From Leuctra nigra (Eukaryota; Arthropoda; Insecta; Plecoptera; Leuctridae), in NCBI GenBank assembly GCA_934045905.1, contig OW203763.1:48584121-48648120 (forward strand): a stretch of DNA of 64,000 nucleotides, in the 5' to 3' direction. The translations under genes were made by a program, and so were the position numbers. Shown here piece by piece: positions 58,230 through 64,000 of this stretch (position 1 is the stretch's first letter; each line of letters starts with the position of its first letter). The notes beneath the pieces were generated by a model. That model saw only the letters and a list, made by a program, of their open reading frames with translations, was not told where the DNA came from and made no database searches.

Positions 58230-61200
58230 TAGAGTGCAAAATATTGTTCAAAATATTACGTTAGGTTGAAAACTCATTTAAATCGGTGTCATCCTGAGCA
58301 TTTTGAAGTCACGGAAGATGAAAGAAATTTAAGCAGTGAAATTCTTGATATACAAGCCATTCCGGTAGAATCTATCGATAATACTAATAGAACTTCACAA
58401 TGTCCAGAGTGTAAGGCCTTCTATAAACCTCGAGGACTTCGTAATCATATTCGCTGTGCTCACCCTGATGTTGCGAGAAGTATGATCGCTGATACTTATC
58501 AAACACACAGTCAAGACTCTCGTATGGAGACTGAGCAAGTAGATGACTTAATTAACTCGTCAAAGGAAGAAGGAGATACTTTCGGAGTTCGAATATCCAA
58601 GAAAGGTCCGAAAATTGATATGACTGAATGGGAGGTGAGATTTCATACATTCTTGCGAACATCTGACAAATCTATTGAACAGCTTGATGTTCTCGTTGAT
58701 GAACTTATTGTTTTTCTGTCGGAAGTAGTGCATAAACTTCCAGGGCCGGTTCATCCTGCGATTAAGTTTTATAAGGCAAGAAAAGCAAAAGCTATTGGCC
58801 TTAATAATATTACGTACAAATCATCAAACAATCCACAACGTAAGTCAAAACGTGATAAACAAAAGAGAAAACAGCAGTATAGCTATGATTTGGCTCAATT
58901 TCAATATTATAACCAACGACGTAAAGTTGTCCGCACAATAATGAACACTAATAGAACTGCGTCATGCACCATACCCATGCCACTGATTGAAGATCATTTC
59001 ACTGACATCCTCGGCCATGAAAACATGAAGTCGTCTTATTTGTGTGATTTAAATCAGAGCTCGGAAGTCGAGGATAGAAACTATAATTTGACATTAACTG
59101 TTAAAGAGATAAACGAAGCAATGATGAAGATCAACATCCATACTTCACCAGGCCCTGATGGCATTCTTCTTCGTGTACTTCGAGAGCTGAATTGTGGGAA
59201 AACAATCAGTTTACTTGCATCCGCTATGTTTGAATTGAACTATGTACCAATGAAGTTAAGGGAAGGGAGAACGATATTGATTCATAAAGGCGGCGATGAA
59301 AAGAACTTATCTAATTGGAGGCCCATTACAATTTTCTCTGTGATTCGTCGTGTTATTGAAAAGGTAATCGACAAGAGACTTCGAGCATTAGTTCAATTTT
59401 CTGCACATCAGAGAGGCTTTGTTTCTTCACCAGGAACGTACATCAATTCCTCAATTATTAATGGGTGTCTGAAAGATGCCAAATTACACAATAAGGATTG
59501 TTGTGTTACTTTCCTTGACGTTAGCAAAGCTTTCGACAGTGTTGGCCATGATCACATTAAACGGTGCCTGCAAAGTCTACCGATTCCAAACAAGCTACGG
59601 GAAATTATTATTTCACTTGTGACGGATAACGTAATCAAGATCGAAGCAAACAGAACAAAATCTAATTTTATTTCTGTGAAGAAAGGTGTTCCACAAGGAG
59701 CTCCATTGTCTCCCACGTTATTTAACCTTGCAATTGACCATATAATAAAGGAGCTGACTGAGCAAACAGTATCAACTTCCCTAGGATACTCGTTGGTCAA
59801 GGAAATGGACAACATCTCGGCCGTTGCCTTTGCTGATGACTTAGCTGTAATTGGGAAGAATATGTCTGCGGCGTCTGAATTAGTGTCCATGGCGGTAAGA
59901 GGGTTTTCTCTTATTGGTCTGGATATTAATTCCTTGAAAAGTAAGGCAATTGTAATAATGAATGGTAAACTTTCACACCTTCCTGTTGTTTCAAATACAG
60001 GCACTGTTATCCCAGCAACTGCTCCTGATGAACGAATTAAGTACCTGGGAATTGACTTCCATGATGAGATAGTAGTAGATAAGGGGAAGATAATTAAAAA
60101 CCTGGAAAAAGACATCCATCTACTAGTATCGTCTTCTCTCTTGAAACCTGATCAGAAATTGAATATTCTGAACCAATTTATATGGCCCACACTGATCTAT
60201 CCTCTACAGTGTGCTCCGACCAATCAATTACCAAAATCCTTCTTGGAGGATATTGATAAGATTGTCAGAAGTGGAGTTAAAGAAATGATTGGTCTTCCAG
60301 GTGATACTCCAAATTCCTTTATTTACTCTCCGCGTAAATTCAGGGGCCTTGGAATTATGAGAGCAACATGGGAGGCGCATCTGCAGAATTTTAATATCTG
60401 TAAAAAGTTATTAAATGCCGATGATCCTCACTTTCATAATGTAAGAAATATTGAACAAGAAATGACTCAATGTATTGAAACGCTTGAACTCACAAATTGC
60501 ATTAAAGTTGATAATCGAATTACTGGCCGAAAACTACGAAATGCTATGAGAGAAAAATCATTTCAAGAATGGGTTGATTTGCCACATAAAGGACGTGGAG
60601 TGGAAGTATTCAGAGAAACGACAAGAGCCAATAAGTGGTTACACTCTAAGGAGGGACTGTCTTCTTCTCAGTGGATAAATAACATCAAGATGTCTGTTAA
60701 TCTCGCCGCCGTTCGTGCCGTACCAGGAAGATCTTTCGAGAACACCCGTTGCCGTCAACCAGGCTGCAATGAGTATGAAACCCTACCTCATGTTCTCGGA
60801 GGTTGTCTGAAGGGAGAACTGTTGAGAATTAACAGACACAACACAGTGAGGAGCCTGTTAGCAGATTCGTTCCGAGCAAATAAGTGGGAGGTACATGAAG
60901 AAATTTCTTGTGTTTCGACTACTGGCTCTTTGAAGAGAATAGACATAATAGCCATTCGAAGAGACCGGAAAAAAGTCCTTATTCTCGACCCAACCATTAG
61001 ATTCGAGCAAGGGGGATCACAAGCGGAGGACGTGAACAAGGAAAAACAAGATCATTACGTCGATTGCATCCCCGATCTTGCTCAAAGATACAAAATTAAA
61101 GAACAATACTGGAGCGTTACCGGTCTCCTTTTAGGAGCTAGAGCTTCAATTCCGGATTTTTTTACAAAATTTCTTAAATCACATTTCATTTTTTCTTTGG

Positions 61201-61440
61201 TTCTCGTAGATCAAATAGTTTTATCAATTTTAAAAGATTCGTCTAGTATATTGCATAATCATTTATATAATAATTCATCTTAGTTTGTAGGTATATTAAG
61301 TCTTTACTTAATTAATATTTGTCACATTTTGTATCCATTAGAATTATACTATTGTAAGCATGCTGGATCCTAGTGGTCATCCTTGTATTGGACAGCTGTC
61401 ATTTGTTTTATAATAAATGAATTTCTCTCTTATACATTCA
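58230..61440 (+). mobile_element. R2-like non-LTR retrotransposon, 5' end truncated or shifted
   Basis: Comprises the single reading frame (58233-61283) and a short 3' untranslated part with AATAAA at 61412-61417. No LTRs, no second ORF, and no flanking 28S rDNA sequence that I recognise, unlike classic R2. The true 5' boundary is unclear because the frame begins inside a zinc finger. The 3' end lies probably just after the AATAAA, within AT-rich sequence; no long poly-A tail is visible. Confidence 0.85.
58233..61283 (+). CDS. Reverse transcriptase with restriction-like endonuclease (R2-like)
   Basis: Target-primed reverse transcription enzyme of a non-LTR element. Numbering from 58266: remnant of a C2H2 finger (KTHLNRCH, 2-9), a complete C2H2 finger CPEC-x12-HIRCAH (46-67), a basic linker, and the RT domain with SPGPDG, NWRPIT, FLDVSKAFD (catalytic Asp, about 418), GVPQGAPLSPTLFNL and FADDLAV (about 521). 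C-terminally there is a CCHC motif, CRQPGC-x7-H-x4-C (about 828-846), and a PD-(D/E)XK-type nuclease (RIDIIAIRR...LILDPTIRFE, about 890-912). This order (finger, RT, CCHC, restriction-like endonuclease) is that of R2-clade and related elements; the length of ~1000 residues is usual. There is no in-frame ATG near the start: the frame opens after TAG at 58230, and an extra A in an A-run near 58238-58241 seems to separate the first Cys of finger 1 (TGC 58235) from the frame. No internal stops, so the copy is young. Confidence 0.9.
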   Translation, partial: SAKYCSKYYVRLKTHLNRCHPEHFEVTEDERNLSSEILDIQAIPVESIDNTNRTSQCPECKAFYKPRGLRNHIRCAHPDVARSMIADTYQTHSQDSRMETEQVDDLINSSKEEGDTFGVRISKKGPKIDMTEWEVRFHTFLRTSDKSIEQLDVLVDELIVFLSEVVHKLPGPVHPAIKFYKARKAKAIGLNNITYKSSNNPQRKSKRDKQKRKQQYSYDLAQFQYYNQRRKVVRTIMNTNRTASCTIPMPLIEDHFTDILGHENMKSSYLCDLNQSSEVEDRNYNLTLTVKEINEAMMKINIHTSPGPDGILLRVLRELNCGKTISLLASAMFELNYVPMKLREGRTILIHKGGDEKNLSNWRPITIFSVIRRVIEKVIDKRLRALVQFSAHQRGFVSSPGTYINSSIINGCLKDAKLHNKDCCVTFLDVSKAFDSVGHDHIKRCLQSLPIPNKLREIIISLVTDNVIKIEANRTKSNFISVKKGVPQGAPLSPTLFNLAIDHIIKELTEQTVSTSLGYSLVKEMDNISAVAFADDLAVIGKNMSAASELVSMAVRGFSLIGLDINSLKSKAIVIMNGKLSHLPVVSNTGTVIPATAPDERIKYLGIDFHDEIVVDKGKIIKNLEKDIHLLVSSSLLKPDQKLNILNQFIWPTLIYPLQCAPTNQLPKSFLEDIDKIVRSGVKEMIGLPGDTPNSFIYSPRKFRGLGIMRATWEAHLQNFNICKKLLNADDPHFHNVRNIEQEMTQCIETLELTNCIKVDNRITGRKLRNAMREKSFQEWVDLPHKGRGVEVFRETTRANKWLHSKEGLSSSQWINNIKMSVNLAAVRAVPGRSFENTRCRQPGCNEYETLPHVLGGCLKGELLRINRHNTVRSLLADSFRANKWEVHEEISCVSTTGSLKRIDIIAIRRDRKKVLILDPTIRFEQGGSQAEDVNKEKQDHYVDCIPDLAQRYKIKEQYWSVTGLLLGARASIPDFFTKFLKSHFIFSLVLVDQIVLSILKDSSSILHNHLYNNSS

Positions 61441-61572
61441 AAAGTATTGAAAGAAACATTTAAAAATATCATATTTTCAAAAGAACTCCCTGTCGGACAA
61501 ACCTGGGGACAAAATCTCCTGCGCCATACGTAAAGTGAGCCCTGATTCTGATAAAGAGGTCCAGATTTGCAG
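61441..61572. other. Flank between R2-like element and hAT MITE
   Basis: Nothing recognised, apart from the left ATTTGCAG of the next element (61565-61572). Confidence 0.5.
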
Positions 61573-62094
61573 CAGTGGCGGTTTGTGCATGAGGCAAGGG
61601 AGGCTGTGCCTCCCTAAATATTAGAGAAGAAGAAAGGGATTGCATCGTATTTCACAACTCTTAACTTCATATATAATTGTGTATATCATTTTAATTTTAA
61701 ATTATATAAATATTAGTATTTTACTTTGACTGATTGGTTTAATTCGCCACGCCTATCCCCGACAATGAGTGCGCGCGCTGCTGAATACACGTTAGCCGTA
61801 TACGCGGACTGCAAGGGAGGCTGAGCTGCTTACAGCCTCGTGTAGCCTCTGATTTCTACTGGCGAGGGGCAAGCGCGGGAGTGCGGGGTAAGCGCGACGC
61901 ATGCAGAGCTATGATGACGTCAGGGAGGCGGCGAACATGCCCGAGAGAGGCTCCGAGCGAACGACGAAGCTTTCTGCCCGCGCCGCTCTGCCCGCGCGTT
62001 TACTGTAGTATTTTATAATTACGTTTAATATATAAAACGTATTTATAAAATATTTTTCTGCCTCCCCACATTTCAAACCCACAAACCGCCACTG
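61573..62094. mobile_element. hAT-type MITE with perfect 8-bp target duplication
   Basis: CAGTGGCGGTTTGTG at 61573-61587 is exactly mirrored by CACAAACCGCCACTG at 62080-62094. ATTTGCAG immediately precedes (61565-61572) and follows (62095-62102) the element, a perfect 8-bp duplication as hAT transposases make. Subterminal GGGAGGC/GCCTCCC blocks add to the arms. The interior is unusually GC-rich in its right part (GCGCGCGCTGCTGAATAC, CCGCGCCGCTCTGCCCGCGC) with no transposase frame: a non-autonomous copy. Confidence 0.95.
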
Positions 62095-62148
62095 ATTTGC
62101 AGTCAGGTTTGCACAATCTCGAAGGTGGCAATTTGTAGACTCATCTCA

Positions 62149-62276
62149 GGGGACTTATTCTATAACGAAAATGAAATAATTTCGATCTGAAATCATTGCA
62201 CGGCCATTAGGATAACATTGATCTGATATAATTCCAGATCGAAATGATTTAATTTTTTTTATAGAATAAGGCCCCA
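62149..62276. mobile_element. Short TIR element (GGGGNCTTATTCTATA)
   Basis: GGGGACTTATTCTATA at 62149-62164 and its near complement TATAGAATAAGGCCCC at 62261-62276. Inner arms AATAATTTCGATCTG and CAGATCGAAATGATT also pair. 128 bp, non-coding, no clear target duplication. Confidence 0.8.
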
Positions 62277-62313
62277 GGTCAGGAAAGCAGCTATTAACAA
62301 TTAGAGGTGTAAT

Positions 62314-63080
62314 CTAGTGGAGCGGTCGCTCCACGCCAGCCAAGTCGTACGGCGCGCACACTCTCACACAAAACACCGTTCAAACCTAAAGGCTGGAGCA
62401 ACCCACTTTTACTGTAAGCATCAAAGTGGCATTTTCGGCCTACTAGATCTCAAAATTGGGAAATCTCACAATATTGTTGCGAAATCTCTTAATTTCGAGC
62501 TATGGCCCACCCCACCATATATACCAAATTTGGTAACAATAGGATATGAAGTTTGCGAGCTAGAGGGCCGTGAAAACAGTGAAATTGTACGGCTTTCTTC
62601 AGATTATTATTATTATAATAATGATTATTCATCTTCCAATAAATTCCGCGGTCTCCGCCACAGCCTAAACGGCTGGGTCGATTGACCCGAAATTTTCACC
62701 ACATATACAGCTCGTCTGCCTGATGATACCTTGTCCTTATGAATTTTTTGTGCCGCCATTTTGAAACCGAAAGTGACGTCATATCTCAAAAACAACTTGA
62801 CCAATCGGAACGAGATTTGCGCCAATCGATTCAGACCGTCCTCTATATGAAATATCAATAGTCGCAATATACATTTACTATTACCGAAACCGGAAATGAC
62901 GTCATAAAAATGAAAAATCAGACTTTAATCACCTCTTACTATAATAACTACAAATCCAGAAGGCTCATAATGATACAAAACATTTAAATAAATTAATTAT
63001 TGGTGGCAGTGATTTCAGTCGCCATTTTGTTAACCGGAAGTGATGCCATATCTCGAAAACGGCTGGACCGATTGGAACGA
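62314..63080 (-). mobile_element. Dispersed element, inverted copy of 39080-40422
   Basis: From the end CTAGTGGAGCGGTCGCTCCA (62314) through GGCTGGAGCAACCCAC, GGCCGTGAAAACAG and an ATT-rich microsatellite (62602-62628) to CCGCCATTTTGAAACCG and CGCCATTTTGTTAACCGGAA. The order matches 40422 back to about 39700 on the other strand. The 122-codon frame at 62317 is not a gene. Confidence 0.8.
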
Positions 63081-63236
63081 AGCTTTCGCTATTCCTCATT
63101 GAATATCATTTTAAGCATTATTTAGTACCAAACGCATGTTTTCTAAGTAACCAAATCGGAAATGGATTATTTTTTTAAAGGAATTAGTTATTGTTGCTCC
63201 GATTTGTGTTACAATCATCTAAAAAAAGAAGTGATA
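63081..63236. other. No feature recognised
   Basis: AT-rich spacer; ends in the TA target of the next element. Confidence 0.4.
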
Positions 63237-63633
63237 TCCCCATAAAAAACACTTCGTGTAAAAATACCAGCCAAGTCTCTTCAACTATAAAAAATATAGG
63301 AAATCTAAAAAAATTCAGCACTGAAAAGTAGTGATATCAAAAAATGGGCCAAGTCAAAACATGATTTTAAAAACCGAAATATACTTGGCGCATCGTTTTT
63401 TTAGGACATTAAGGTATTATTATTTATATTTATTTACATTTGATTTTTGGCATACACGTCTATATTATTTATACACGATGCGCCAAGTATATTTCGGTTT
63501 TTAAAATCATGTTTTGACTTGGCACATTTTTTGATATCACTACTTTTCAGTGCTGAATTTTTTAGATTTCCTATATTTTTTATAGTTGAAGAGACTTGGC
63601 TGGTATTTTTACACGGAGTGTTTTTTATGGGGT
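63237..63633. mobile_element. Foldback MITE family A, copy 2 (TA target)
   Basis: TCCCCATAAAAAACACTTCG at the left and its near complement ending ATGGGGT at 63633, flanked by TA (63235-63236, 63634-63635). It shares CAGCCAAGTCTCTTCAACT, GTAGTGATATCAAAAAATG and ACTTGGCGCATCG with the copy at 38587-38985; the central spacer differs. Opposed 81-82-codon frames inside are mirror artefacts. Confidence 0.93.
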
Positions 63634-64000
63634 TATGTTGTACAGGACAAAAATATAATTCATGTAATTTTAAAGTCATATCTCAAATTAGTTAACTGTG
63701 ACCACTTTTTCTTGACACATGGTCAGAATAAAATTATCTAATTGTTGAGTCTCAACTTTTTTTCTATGACAACAATTTTTATAACTATTGAAATTGTTCA
63801 GGGTGTACTACTAATAATAATTAATTATATAATAATTTTTAATAATAAAAATTAAAGGACTCTATACATGAGGCTCTTATAACATTATGTGTGGAAAATG
63901 TCAGATCGATCGGTTGAACGGTTTGACCTGGGCAGTACATAAGCAAAAATACAAGCAGACATACAAAACAAAACACAGGTAAAGAGACAACCGACACAGT
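63634..64000. repeat. AT-rich end of window with GATCGGT-family fragment at 63880-63965
   Basis: GTGTGGAAAATGTCAGATCG ATCGGTTGAACGGTTTG resembles the dispersed family at 20980-21790. No gene. Confidence 0.5.

Noticed and set aside
59552..60115. 187-codon minus-strand frame
   Set aside because: Antisense shadow of the reverse transcriptase frame.

Overview
The window looks like intergenic or intronic DNA from a repeat-rich animal genome, most likely an arthropod and probably an insect. Reasons: no operons or dense bacterial-style genes, splice-site signals, tRNA-derived SINE fragments, many short terminal-inverted-repeat (TIR) elements, a non-LTR retrotransposon of the R2-like type, and long minisatellites. 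The order cannot be proved from the sequence. I see only two protein-coding signals worth the name: the R2-like reverse transcriptase reading frame (58233-61283) and one small, convincing host exon on the minus strand (15947-16010) encoding a signal peptide and ending in a GTAAGT donor. Nearly all other long open frames are by-products of tandem repeats whose period is divisible by three, or of simple repeats.

Layout. 0.4-0.8 kb: five identical 70-bp repeats. 5.9-6.9 kb: about 22 copies of a 44-bp unit, most of them self-complementary, followed by two perfect isolated hairpins (6981-7023, 7304-7360). 8.9-11.4 kb: 30 copies of an 84-bp unit carrying a CACGTG E-box and a splice-acceptor-like tract, with a 12-unit (1008-bp) higher-order duplication. 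11.7-12.35 kb: a 600-bp compound trinucleotide tract next to a SINE tail. 14.4-14.7 kb: a MITE. 15.9-17.3 kb: the signal-peptide exon, whose own splice acceptor plus start codon has been amplified 21-fold. 17.3-28 kb: a run of MITEs and foldbacks (several with target-site duplications) and a 35-bp x 12 array. 28.6-30.5 kb: about 94 copies of a 20-bp unit. 32.4-33.5 kb: a 31-bp array joined to a 29-bp array. 35.0-36.4 kb: 13-bp, ~20-bp and 70-bp arrays.

38.4-46.4 kb: a tRNA-like sequence, one copy of a foldback MITE family (second copy at 63.2 kb), degenerate ~265-bp tandem copies, a TIR element containing a hammerhead-ribozyme-like motif, and a giant near-perfect palindrome of 1318 bp (44185-45502). 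47.9-48.8 kb: a GC-rich minisatellite with higher-order structure. 49-58 kb: dispersed repeat fragments, a SINE with poly-A tail and a CpG-rich stretch that could be regulatory. 58.2-61.4 kb: the R2-like element. 61.5-64 kb: a hAT-type MITE with a perfect 8-bp target duplication, a short TIR element and more dispersed repeats.

The genes do not form a pathway. The biology visible here is that of transposons, inverted-repeat DNA that could make hairpin RNA, and minisatellite expansion, including one case in which expansion has multiplied the splice/start region of a host gene. All alignments and copy counts were made by eye.
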